Shown: one piece after another, positions 8,269 through 16,146 of the stretch
Numbering within the stretch: the first letter of the stretch is position 1
Layout of the letters: each line of letters starts with the position of its first letter
Assembly: GCA_965218775.1 (NCBI GenBank)
Contig: CBDCLS010000006.1
Span: 3,097,846-3,161,845 of the forward strand
DNA from: CAUZIZ01 sp965218775
GTDB taxonomy: Bacteria > Acidobacteriota > UBA6911 > RPQK01 > JAJDTT01
DNA: 64,000 nt
Direction of reading: 5' to 3'
Notes under the pieces: generated by a model
Database searches by the model: none
The model's input: only the letters and a program-made list of their open reading frames with translations
Told to the model about the DNA's origin: nothing
Translations under genes and position numbers: made by a program

Positions 8269-9294
8269 CTAATCTCCCCGACTTCCCCGAAGTCGCTGCA
8301 GCAGCACCGCGAGGATGATGAAAGCACCGACAAAGGTACCTTGCCACAACGGTTCGACGCCCGCCAGCAGCAAGCTGTTGCGGATGACCTCCACCAGGGC
8401 GGCGCCAATCGGTGCCCCGATGGCGTACCCGTGGCCGCCCATCAGATTAGCACCACCAATCACCGAGGCGGCGATAACGTTCAGCTCCTGGGTCTGTCCC
8501 AACGCGTTGGTGACCGACCCGAACCAGCCGACAATCAAGAATGCGGACAGGGCTGCAGTCAGCGAGCTGATCACGTACACGGACACTACCACGCGCTCGA
8601 CCGGGATGCCCGTCAACCTCGCTGCTTCCTGGTTTCCGCCGACGGCGAACACCCAGCGGCCCCAGCTCGTGTAGCGGAGGGCAAACCAGAACACGAAAGT
8701 CAGGACGACGAGCACCCAAACCGGGTTGGGCACGCCCAACGTGTCTTCCCCCCCGATCCACTCGAAGAGCTCCTGATCGGGACCGAAATCATAGATCATC
8801 TTGTTGTTGGAAATGACCATGGCCGCGGATCGGGCGATGGCCAGCATGCCCAGGGTCACAACGAAGGGTGGCAGCTTCAGGTAGGCAACTAGCACCCCGT
8901 TGATGAGACCCACGGCCAAAGCGACGCTCATGCAGGCACAGAATCCAAGCCAGATGGGGAGGCCCGACTGCATGACGAGACCCACTGCGATCCCACACAG
9001 TCCCATCAGAGAGCCTACCGACAAGTCGATGCCTGCCGTGATGATGACGACGGTCATGCCAAGCGCCATGATGCCGACGAAAGCAAAATTTCGGGTCGTG
9101 TTGTAGAGATTGCGCTCGGTCATGAAGGTGTCGGAGATCATCGACATGACCAGGGCCATAAGGCAGATGGCGACGAATACCCAGAAGGGCTGGCGTTGAA
9201 ACAAGGACAGGATTCCGGAGACCTGCCCCTGGTTGGCGAGTGCCTGTAGATCCTGTTGCGAGGTGGGTGCCTGAGTCTCGGGCTTGGATGTCAT
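8269..9294 (-). CDS. ABC sugar transporter permease (RbsC-like)
   Basis: This is a 341-residue integral membrane protein with about eight to ten hydrophobic segments. It carries the branched-chain/ribose permease signature, seen in ALGMTVVIITAGIDLSVGSLMGL followed later by RYTSWGRWVFAVGGNQEAARLTGIPVERV. It forms the membrane channel of the importer with the binding protein at 7258 and the ATPase at 9291. Its start overlaps the end of the ATPase gene by 4 bases (ATGA-type), and the binding-protein gene begins 18 bases after its stop. This makes a compact operon ordered ATPase, permease, binding protein. Confidence 0.9.
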   Translation of the reverse strand: MTSKPETQAPTSQQDLQALANQGQVSGILSLFQRQPFWVFVAICLMALVMSMISDTFMTERNLYNTTRNFAFVGIMALGMTVVIITAGIDLSVGSLMGLCGIAVGLVMQSGLPIWLGFCACMSVALAVGLINGVLVAYLKLPPFVVTLGMLAIARSAAMVISNNKMIYDFGPDQELFEWIGGEDTLGVPNPVWVLVVLTFVFWFALRYTSWGRWVFAVGGNQEAARLTGIPVERVVVSVYVISSLTAALSAFLIVGWFGSVTNALGQTQELNVIAASVIGGANLMGGHGYAIGAPIGAALVEVIRNSLLLAGVEPLWQGTFVGAFIILAVLLQRLRGSRGD

Positions 9295-10031
9295 GCTCGC
9301 GCGATCGCGCCGGTGATCAAACCGGTGACCTCCTCGGGTGAAGAATCCACGGTGGTCTTATCGGCGACTTTCTCGCCGCGTCGCAAAACAGCCACCCGGT
9401 CGCACACGGCAAAGACATCCGGCATCCGGTGAGAGACGAGTATCACGGCGATATCGCTTTCTCGCAACCGCTGAATCAGATCCAACACCTCGGAAACCTG
9501 ACGCACCGAGATGGCCGCGGTCGGCTCGTCCATCAGCACGATCTTGGGATCCGACAAGCGGGTGCGGGCGATGGCAACCGCCTGGCGCTGTCCGCCTGAC
9601 ATCTTCCCGACCAGGTCCCGTGGGCGGGTTTCCGATTTGAGCTCCTGGAACAGCTCGGCCGATCGGCGGTACATGGCTCCGTAGTCCAACAGCTTGATGA
9701 AACCGACACGCCGTTTGAGCTCACGGCCTAGGAAGACGTTGGCCGCAGCCGTCAGGTTGTCGCAGAGCGCGAGCTCTTGATAGACAATCTCGATCCCCTG
9801 TTTGCGCGCGTCGAGCGGGCGATGGAATTGCTGCACCTCCCCTTCAATCAGCAAATCGCCAGCGCTCGGCGGGTAGCTGCCGGCAATGATCTTGACGAGC
9901 GTGGACTTGCCGGCGCCATTATCCCCCATGAGCCCAAGCACTTCTCCCGCCTTTAGATTCAGGTCGACACCACGCAGCGCCTCGATTGCACCGAAGTGCT
10001 TCTCAACGTTACGCAACTCCAGCAATGCCAT
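9291..10031 (-). CDS. ABC sugar transporter ATP-binding protein, single-domain
   Basis: This is a 246-residue ABC ATPase. Walker A GDNGAGKST is at residues 36-44, followed by the Q-loop region (VYQELALCDNLTAA), the signature MSGGQRQAVAIAR, Walker B IVLMDEPTAAI and a switch His in VILVSHRM. Many sugar ABC ATPases (RbsA, MglA) have two tandem ABC domains. This one has one, as in FrcA-type systems, and would dimerise. The ATG at 10031 is chosen because homologues begin close to LLELRNVEKHFG. A TTG at 10067 would add 12 unconserved residues. Confidence 0.9.
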   Translation of the reverse strand: MALLELRNVEKHFGAIEALRGVDLNLKAGEVLGLMGDNGAGKSTLVKIIAGSYPPSAGDLLIEGEVQQFHRPLDARKQGIEIVYQELALCDNLTAAANVFLGRELKRRVGFIKLLDYGAMYRRSAELFQELKSETRPRDLVGKMSGGQRQAVAIARTRLSDPKIVLMDEPTAAISVRQVSEVLDLIQRLRESDIAVILVSHRMPDVFAVCDRVAVLRRGEKVADKTTVDSSPEEVTGLITGAIARA

Positions 10032-10129
10032 GAGATTTAGATTCCCGCCGCTTCGGCCAAGAGGCAACCAACGATTGTGGCAGCGAAAAGCCTGGTTATC
10101 ACCTCGGCTGAAGGGTGGCTCCGGCCCGC

Positions 10130-11134
10130 TTAGTCTTGCGCCACCTTAGCCATACCTCCGCTGGCGAGGGATTCGTAGGCGGCCTCAGCTAGCATCAGCG
10201 CACGCCGCCCGTCCTCGAACGTGACCTCACAGGGTCCACCGCGCTGCACGGCGGTGGCGAAAGCGTCCAACTCGGCGACGTAGGCCTCTCGATACCGTTC
10301 GACAAAGAAGTAGAGATGGGGCTCGCTGATGGCGGCTCGACTAGCCGTGTAGCGACGAAGTTCGTGGGCGCGGCGGTTTTCCGAAACGAGCATCCCCTGG
10401 TCTCCGAGAAGCTCCACACGCTGGTCGTAGCCGTAGACCGCCGAGCGAGAGTTGTTGATATGGCACATCCGTCCGGTCGCGGTGCGCAGGGTGATCATGG
10501 CCGAGTCGACTTCGTCGAGCGCGGCTCCGAGCTGGGGATCCCCGAGCGCCGTGGCGATGGCAAACACCTCGGTAGGCTCCTCGTCGAGCATGAACCGGGC
10601 CATATCAAAATCGTGGATGGTCATGTCCCGCAGCAACCCTCCCGCCACCTCGACGTAAGCTCGGGGTGGAATCTCGGGATCCCGAGAGGTGATGAGCACC
10701 TGGTGAAGATCACCGATCTCCCCCCGCTGCACCGCCTCACGCGCCGCCCGATGACCGGGATCGAAGCGACGATTGAAACCAATCTGAATGGGCACGTCGC
10801 AGCCCGCGATAGCGTCCCTACAACGATTCACCCGTTCGATGGACAGATCGATGGGCTTTTCGCAGAAGATGGCCTTACCGGCACGCGCGGCCGCCTCGAT
10901 CAGGTCGGTATGCGTGTCAGTGGGGGTGGCGATCCACACGGCGTCCGCCTCGGAGCCTTCGAAAATGATCTCTGGAGCACTCACAGCGGTGGCGCCGAAC
11001 TGTGATGCAGTCTCTCGAGACGCCGCCTCGACGACATCGTAGACCTGTGCGAGCTCAACACCGGGATGGCGCGCGATGTTCGCGGCGTGCATCCGACCGA
11101 TGCGTCCGCAACCCAACAAACCGATTCTAATCAA
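10130..11134 (-). CDS. Gfo/Idh/MocA oxidoreductase, inositol 2-dehydrogenase-like
   Basis: This is a 334-residue NAD(P)-dependent dehydrogenase. The N-terminal Rossmann motif is GLLGCGRIGRMHAANI. The family EKP motif appears in AIFCEKPIDLS near residue 95, and GGLLRDMTIHDFDMARFM carries the catalytic His/Asp region. The overall pattern resembles IolG (myo-inositol 2-dehydrogenase) or scyllo-inositol dehydrogenases. It is the first gene of the minus-strand cluster that continues with the sugar ABC importer, 98 bases away. The likely role is first-step oxidation of the imported sugar or cyclitol. The exact substrate is not determined by sequence. Confidence 0.85.
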   Translation of the reverse strand: MIRIGLLGCGRIGRMHAANIARHPGVELAQVYDVVEAASRETASQFGATAVSAPEIIFEGSEADAVWIATPTDTHTDLIEAAARAGKAIFCEKPIDLSIERVNRCRDAIAGCDVPIQIGFNRRFDPGHRAAREAVQRGEIGDLHQVLITSRDPEIPPRAYVEVAGGLLRDMTIHDFDMARFMLDEEPTEVFAIATALGDPQLGAALDEVDSAMITLRTATGRMCHINNSRSAVYGYDQRVELLGDQGMLVSENRRAHELRRYTASRAAISEPHLYFFVERYREAYVAELDAFATAVQRGGPCEVTFEDGRRALMLAEAAYESLASGGMAKVAQD

Positions 11135-11357
11135 GCTTCTCTCTCCTCAAGGCCCCCACTTGAATCGCAAACCTGCGACGTCATTCCCGATTGTATCTGG
11201 AACCCATGGAGGTTCAGTCTAGCAGAGGCATCAAAGTCAGGTCCAAACCCATGGACGCCATGAGAGCGTTTTGAGACCACGCTCATCCTCCCCCCGCCTG
11301 CGAGCGCTGCTCAGCCGGCGCTTTGGGACCGCTTTACTTGAAACTCCCTTGAAATCG

Positions 11358-11407
11358 CTACTGTCCGGTTGGACTATTTAGATATGCTAGTCCACTACTG
11401 TCCGGTT
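11358..11407. repeat. direct repeat CTACTGTCCGGTT flanking a palindrome
   Basis: The 13-mer CTACTGTCCGGTT occurs at 11358-11370 and again at 11395-11407. Between them GGACTA (11371-11376) and TAGTCC (11388-11393) form an inverted pair. The arrangement resembles an operator or a remnant end of a transposable element. 'CTGTCCGGTT' ends are seen on some insertion sequences, but no transposase remnant is visible here. Confidence 0.55.
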
Positions 11408-11595
11408 TAAAGTCGAATGATATCAATCAGTTAGAGATGTGGCCTACTTGCTCTTGCGAGCCCCAATGTCTAAGTGTTTGAGAAAAGGGGACTTTTGCAA
11501 ACGAAGTCACGCCGAGGTTTAGTAAGGTTCTGGCGTGGTTGGGGACACCGAGCCGGTCGCAAAGAGTTGAATCCTGAAGGGATTCCGTCCTCCAG

Positions 11596-11726
11596 CCCAG
11601 GGTTTCAGAACCCTGCGTAAGAAGGAGAGAATCAGAAGTCAACCCTGCAAGGGTTGTGGCAGCCGCAACCCCTACAGGGTTGAAATCAAAGGGGATGCCT
11701 GTTACCCAGGGTTCAGAAACCCTGGG
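11596..11726. repeat. cluster of imperfect palindromes (CCCAGGGTT / AACCCTGGG type)
   Basis: Two related palindromes (11596-11615 and 11705-11726) flank shorter ones built on CAACCCTGCAAGGGTTG and CAACCCCTACAGGGTTG. Together they resemble an extended dispersed palindromic repeat able to fold into several hairpins. No protein is encoded across it. The tandem hairpins could terminate transcription toward the minus-strand genes below 11134 or simply be a mobile repeat. Confidence 0.6.
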
Positions 11727-12005
11727 CTGAAATCCGCAATCCCGTTGGGATTGACCTCCTTGGTAGATGCCTGGTGCCGCAGCTACGCGCACACGGTAAG
11801 AGCTACGCCTCTTAGGGAAACCCCAAGGGAAAGGGAGGTTGAATTTGTAGAAGTACCTTCTTCTTCACTCGATGTATTCGAGATCGAAGGGGGCCTCGAG
11901 AGGCAATCATCTCTTTCATTCCCGTCTGACATGCCGATTTATCAGGTCCGAATCCGACTATGGCGAGGCGCCCAGGTTGCAATCCGCAGCCCACCAGGCC
12001 CGTCA

Positions 12006-12827
12006 TCAGCCGCCAAGCCTTTTCGACCAGTGCAGGCATTCCTGTAAGGCACCTACGACGATCTTGAATTCCTCGATCAGTCTCTCCCGCTGCTGTTGCC
12101 AAGTGCCGGCTACGGCATGAACCTTCGGGTCCTTCGATTGGTGACACTGGTTGATGAACTGCTCCACGTATTTCAGGTCGTCCTTCAGCTTTTCGTGCCT
12201 GACCTTCAACTCGTCGATCCTGAGCTCCAGCTCTTCCTCAATGGAACCGCTTTGATAGCCATACGCGCGCTTTGCCTTGAGAAGGTTCGAATCGTCAGGG
12301 ATGTAGACCGTGATACCCCTGCCTCGGGCGATGCCTATAAAGTATTCGATGCTGGCTTTCTGAGACTCATAGTCGGTTCTCGACGTGGCATCGACGCCAT
12401 AGAGGTGGATCTCACTGAATCCCTCGTATATGGCGAGGGCCAGCATGTAGGGAACCGTAGAGGTGAAGTAGTCCCCGAATTCCTCGATCACCTGGTCCCT
12501 GGGAAACCCCACGCTGGCGGGGATGTCATCGTGCTGGCTTTGCATGTAGACCGGGAGCCTGCACTCCTTCAGCCACTCGAAATGGTCGGCATTGCGCCAG
12601 GGCTGTTCCATCAGGTTCCGGTCGTGCATCTCGAACCATCGGTCAAATCTGGGAAAGTAGGCGTAGTGGGCTTCGTTCAGGCCCCAGATCTCAAATTCGT
12701 CATCGAAGAAGGGAGCCTGATGTCGGGTGGTGGACGAGATGCCGACGATGGCCACCTTCTTCCTGGTCGTCGCCGGCATCTGAATACAGTCTGTGGAACT
12801 GCCCGAGAGCTGGTGATGGGTACTCAT
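12006..12827 (-). CDS. phage-associated hypothetical protein
   Basis: This is a 273-residue protein. The N-terminal half has a Rossmann-like opening (KKVAIVGISSTTRHQAPF) and then EIWGLNEAHYAYFPRFDRWFEMHD. This pattern is known to me only from uncharacterised phage or island proteins. The C-terminal third is strongly charged and helical (EELELRIDELKVRHEKLKDD), probably a coiled coil. It starts 3 bases after the stop of the upstream gene, so the two are co-transcribed. An internal ATG at residue 17 (MPATTRKK) is an alternative start. Prophage terminase remnants elsewhere in the window are consistent with phage origin. Function unknown. Confidence 0.6.
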   Translation of the reverse strand: MSTHHQLSGSSTDCIQMPATTRKKVAIVGISSTTRHQAPFFDDEFEIWGLNEAHYAYFPRFDRWFEMHDRNLMEQPWRNADHFEWLKECRLPVYMQSQHDDIPASVGFPRDQVIEEFGDYFTSTVPYMLALAIYEGFSEIHLYGVDATSRTDYESQKASIEYFIGIARGRGITVYIPDDSNLLKAKRAYGYQSGSIEEELELRIDELKVRHEKLKDDLKYVEQFINQCHQSKDPKVHAVAGTWQQQRERLIEEFKIVVGALQECLHWSKRLGG

Positions 12828-12830
12828 GCC

Positions 12831-13382
12831 CTAATGTACGATGAGATGAGGGTCAAGCGGGAGGCCGTGGTCGAACCATGCACGAGCCTTGAAGTATCTC
12901 TTCGGATCATTCGGCCTCGAAGCAGCAGCTGGCATATCAATAACTAGACCAGAGAAAGCAATTTTACCTCTTTCAATCTCCACAACGTCTGGCGAAGACG
13001 AAGGGAAGGGCGATTCCGGCTGGTTCTCCGCTGGAATGGTATCAGAATCCCTGGTGACCTCGATGAAGACCGTGTGGTTCGAACTGTTCGCCCACACCAC
13101 TACATCCGCATCTTTACCACCCGACACAGCAGGGCTGAGGACGAGGGCATCGTCTCTCCCAGCGGCGCCGTGCAACGGCCAGGTCGGTCGCCCTTTCTTC
13201 TTGTGGTCGACTCTGTGAAACAGATACTCGGTCTGAATCTGAGCCTGCCAGACGTCCAGGGGTATCACGTTCCCAAAAGTGCCTTCCGCTTGCAGAATGT
13301 CAGGGTTGGTAGGTTTAGTGAAGGGCCTGATGACGTCTTCACCTTCTATGGAATCCAGAGGGCCTAGAGACCCATCTGGCAC
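12831..13382 (-). CDS. hypothetical protein, possibly 5'-truncated by IS1380-type insertion
   Basis: This is a 183-residue protein starting at GTG. I do not recognise the family. The middle reads DADVVVWANSSNHTVFIEVTRDSD and the end PKRYFKARAWFDHGLPLDP. The same frame stays open for a further 26 codons up to the IS boundary (LVAVIEITGANQGNPPGYTL, then AEIRVG) and is as protein-like as the annotated part. The natural N-terminus may therefore lie in, or have been removed by, the insertion. Rejoining the two flanks through the CTAG duplication puts a TGA two codons upstream in this frame, so the missing part was probably short. It is coupled to the gene at 12006. Confidence 0.5.
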   Translation of the reverse strand: MPDGSLGPLDSIEGEDVIRPFTKPTNPDILQAEGTFGNVIPLDVWQAQIQTEYLFHRVDHKKKGRPTWPLHGAAGRDDALVLSPAVSGGKDADVVVWANSSNHTVFIEVTRDSDTIPAENQPESPFPSSSPDVVEIERGKIAFSGLVIDMPAAASRPNDPKRYFKARAWFDHGLPLDPHLIVH

Positions 13383-13460
13383 CCCAACTCTGATCTCTGC
13401 CAGTGTGTACCCTGGCGGATTGCCTTGGTTCGCTCCCGTGATTTCGATTACGGCTACTAG

Positions 13461-15150
13461 CCCGGATTTCTCAAGGAGAAAGCCGAAAGGGCGATTTTAG
13501 TCGATTTCTCGACGCCGGTCTGGGTCAAAGGCGCCGCTGAGGGCGGTGCAGAGTACGACAGGCGTCGTGAGGCCTGTGTCGAGCGCGGAAAACCGGTTTT
13601 TCAGACACACCTCAGGCGCCTCAGTTGCAGACGGCTGGGATTTCCGACTTTCCTTGGCTCAACCGAGCTGTTGAAGCTGGGCCAAGGCTTGGGCATAGAG
13701 TGCTTGGTAAGGATAACCCTCGCTCAAGGACAGACTCACCCGCCGGACACTGACCCGAATCTGGCCTCCTATCTTCAACAGTTTGAGGCGAATTGTCTGG
13801 CATTGCGCCTTCGCCCACTGGGTCCCCTTCAAAGCGACACGCCTCAACGTGTGCAGCAGATTATAGGCCACCGAGGAGAACCACAACCGCAGCTGATTGC
13901 TCTTGATGAGGTGCGTCGAGGTCCGATCGGCAAACAGCTCCAGCTGCTGTTCCTTGATCCGATTCTCCGCCTCCCCTCGCGCGCAGTACAGCTGCTCGTA
14001 CAGCTTTTGGGCGGGCCACCGCTTCGCTCCCAGCGAGGTGACGACAAAGCGGGGATTGGATCCCTTACCCGTGTGCTCGGCCTTGCCCACCACTCGCCGC
14101 TCTTGACTCCAGCTCTTGTGCGTCTGGTAACGAAAGTCCTTATAGACTCGGGCGCTGCTGCCGCTCGCTTGTTGAAGCGCCTGGGCCTGTTCCAGCTCCG
14201 ACTCCAGGGTCCCCTCTAAGCGCTGATTGCGGGCCAGACCGAAGACGTAATCCACTCGATGCTCCTCACACCATTTCATCAACGCCTCGCGCGCAAAGCT
14301 GCTGTCCGCCCGCAGCGTAATGCGGACCTTCGGCCACTTCGCCCGCAGTTGTCCCACGATCCGCTCCATCTCCTGGACCGCTCCTTCGGAGCCATCCAGA
14401 TTCGACACCCGTAGCTTGGACCCCAGCACATACCCCTCGCAAAACACATACAGCGGCAGGTAGCAGTAACACCGGTAGTAGCCATGGTAGAAACGACCCT
14501 CCTGCTCTCCGTGCAGCGGATCATCCGTCGCATCCAGATCCAACACCAGCTCCTTCGGTTTACCGCCTCGCACCCGAATGAACTGCTCCACCAGAAACGC
14601 TTCCACCGCCGCTTCATCCACCGGCGTCTTGCGATATTTATCCTGCGTCACCGAGGACAACTCCAAACGATTGAGTGTGCTCTTGCCGGCACACGCCTTG
14701 CCCCGATCCGCTTCCGCTCGCCGATCCCTCCCCAAGGGATCTTCCTTGCCCACCAACACCGCCATCAGCGGATCCGTCCGTAGCTCCTCATGATCGTTGA
14801 GATCCTCATAGCCCAAGGCCAGTCCATAAATCCGCTGCCCCACCAGCTCCTCCACACTGAACTCGGTGAAGCGAGGATCGCGCCGGTCCCCAAAGCAGGC
14901 GGCCAAGCCGCGAATGAACCCATAGCGGTTCTCCACCTCCCGTAACAGCAACCCTCCGGCGTCTGAGGTGATCTGTCCCCCGTTGAATTCTGCCTCGACT
15001 CGGCGACCCTCCAGCCCTTGAAACTCCAGCTTAGAAGCGATACACTCTGTCGTCATAGTAGTCAGCTCCTTGTGTTTGTTAAGTCTTTGTTAACACAGAC
15101 TTTATACCACATTGAGCTGACTGCTTTTTCTTATCCTTGAGAAATCCGGG
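13461..15150 (-). mobile_element. IS1380-family insertion sequence, intact copy
   Basis: The 1690-bp element has terminal inverted repeats beginning CCCGGATTTCTCAAGGA at the left and its complement (TCCTTGAGAAATCCGGG) at the right. It is flanked by direct CTAG duplications at 13457-13460 and 15151-15154. It carries one full-length transposase gene on the minus strand. A second copy of the same element, interrupted by another IS, lies at 48917-52375. The two are nearly identical at the nucleotide level, which indicates recent transposition. Confidence 0.9.
13659..15056 (-). CDS. IS1380-family DDE transposase
   Basis: This is a 465-residue transposase. It begins TTECIASKLEFQGLEGRRVE, the usual IS1380 N-terminus. 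It continues through GGLLLREVENRYGF, LVLDLDATDDPLHGEQEGRF (DDE-1 Asp region), ITLRADSSFAREALMKW (second Asp region) and RGEAENRIKEQQLELFADR (C-terminal Glu region). It catalyses cut-and-paste movement of the surrounding element. All three acidic motifs are present and the frame is unbroken, so it may be active. The damaged copy at 49114/52141 has the same sequence apart from scattered substitutions. Confidence 0.93.
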   Translation of the reverse strand: MTTECIASKLEFQGLEGRRVEAEFNGGQITSDAGGLLLREVENRYGFIRGLAACFGDRRDPRFTEFSVEELVGQRIYGLALGYEDLNDHEELRTDPLMAVLVGKEDPLGRDRRAEADRGKACAGKSTLNRLELSSVTQDKYRKTPVDEAAVEAFLVEQFIRVRGGKPKELVLDLDATDDPLHGEQEGRFYHGYYRCYCYLPLYVFCEGYVLGSKLRVSNLDGSEGAVQEMERIVGQLRAKWPKVRITLRADSSFAREALMKWCEEHRVDYVFGLARNQRLEGTLESELEQAQALQQASGSSARVYKDFRYQTHKSWSQERRVVGKAEHTGKGSNPRFVVTSLGAKRWPAQKLYEQLYCARGEAENRIKEQQLELFADRTSTHLIKSNQLRLWFSSVAYNLLHTLRRVALKGTQWAKAQCQTIRLKLLKIGGQIRVSVRRVSLSLSEGYPYQALYAQALAQLQQLG

Positions 15151-15447
15151 CTAGAGCGTTTCACCAACGGAGATGGAAACAATCCAGCCAAGTTCCATCA
15201 AGCCCGCCTCAAGAGCCTGCTGCAATTCCAAGCGAAACCCTGGCTCATCCGTGACCTCGACAAAGCGCACTTCACTTCGTGTTGCGGCTACCGTCATTCA
15301 AACCCGCCCCAACCAGTTCGCCACCCAGCCCTTGGCACCCAGGGACTGGTTGGTTCGCCGTGAGTATGGCAGCTTTAGGATATCGTCAGAAATCACTCGA
15401 TCAATGCGAATCTGAATGTCCGCTTCTAGGCGAGACTGTGTGAAAAT
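15151..15447 (-). pseudogene. remnant of an unknown gene with in-frame TGA, abutting the IS
   Basis: One minus-strand frame reads RLEADIQIRIDRVISDDILK and later SLGAKGWVANWLGRV, then a TGA, then MTVAATRSEVRFVEVTDEPG and LELQQALEAGLMELGWIV, ending at a TAG formed in the CTAG duplication of the IS. The texture is protein-like on both sides of the TGA. The second half resembles part of the protein at 27305-27868 (ARFIEVSDGPEFRRELETAF). It resembles the small beta-rich companion domains found with effector proteins, but I cannot assign it firmly. It is probably inactive. Confidence 0.45.
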
Positions 15448-15647
15448 TCATTCATGATTTCGGATTTGAAATTTTGACTTCATAGGATCGCGTGCAAGCC
15501 ACGATCTCCGTCGTAGGAAGGGTAAAGAGACCCCTAAATCAAAGAGGTTTTGGACTTCTCACACACCCTCAGGCGAAAGCGGCCGTTCGATTTCGATCAA
15601 ATCGGACGCTGTCTGTAAGATCTGGTGCCGACTAATACACACCTCCT

Positions 15648-15927
15648 TCAAGTGAGCCGGAAACTCCCGGTGCTCGTCTTAGAAGGTCCGCCCTTCCTAT
15701 CTGACCTTTCGAATTGCGCCCTGCTGTCCACCACCAGCCTGAACCCGTTCTCGAATTCCACCCTCCTTCCTGGCTGCATGAGCCAGAAGGTTCTCGCTTC
15801 TCGTGATCACCTTGCCCTTCATCCCTGGGGAGATCAGAATCATGCCCTCCTCGTTCCGCATCTCTTCGCCGCGCCAGATGATCGTGTCGCCGATTTCCAG
15901 GTCCAGCGGGTCCTTCCAGTGGTCCAT
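15648..15927 (-). pseudogene. frameshifted paralogue of the 88-residue protein at 18327
   Basis: The reading frame opens MDHWKDPLDLEIGDTIIWRG and closely parallels the intact protein at 18327-18593 (MDHRKEPLDLEIGDTIIWRG). After 'ARKEG' the frame shifts by one base. The continuation VEFENGFRLVVDSRAQFER is found in the next frame, ending at TGA 15648-15650. The 280-base span leaves one extra base, consistent with a single-base insertion in the GGAGGG stretch. Function unknown. Confidence 0.65.
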
Positions 15928-16146
15928 GGCAGCATCTGCCTCTGCCATTAATGGTTCATTCTCTTGCGATGGGGTCGGTGGAGGGCGAAACCCTGGCTCA
16001 ACGATTTCCCGTTTTCGCATTCCGGGAGAAAATCGGCGATCCGAGTTAGCCCAGCATAGGTGACAGTTGAACGTCTCGGGAAAAGTCACAGTTTTCACCA
16101 CCGCCCCCACCGTGGAGGAGGCCGACCTCAACCGGGGTAACATCCT

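Larger units (their letters stand above)
11135..12005. other. intergenic region without convincing genes, rich in short repeats
   Basis: No reading frame here looks coding. The stretch holds a direct repeat with a palindrome (11358-11407) and a set of imperfect palindromes built around CCCAGGGTTTCAGAACCCTG (11596-11726), both listed separately. Otherwise I see nothing. Confidence 0.6.

Noticed and set aside
7606..8892. 428-codon + strand frame opposite the binding-protein and permease genes
   Set aside because: It spans two clearly coding minus-strand genes of a transporter operon and its product is His/Arg-rich without any domain.
11596..11726. CRISPR-like array suggested by repeated palindromes
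   Set aside because: Repeats are few, unequal and without uniform spacers; they are palindromic units, and no cas genes are nearby.
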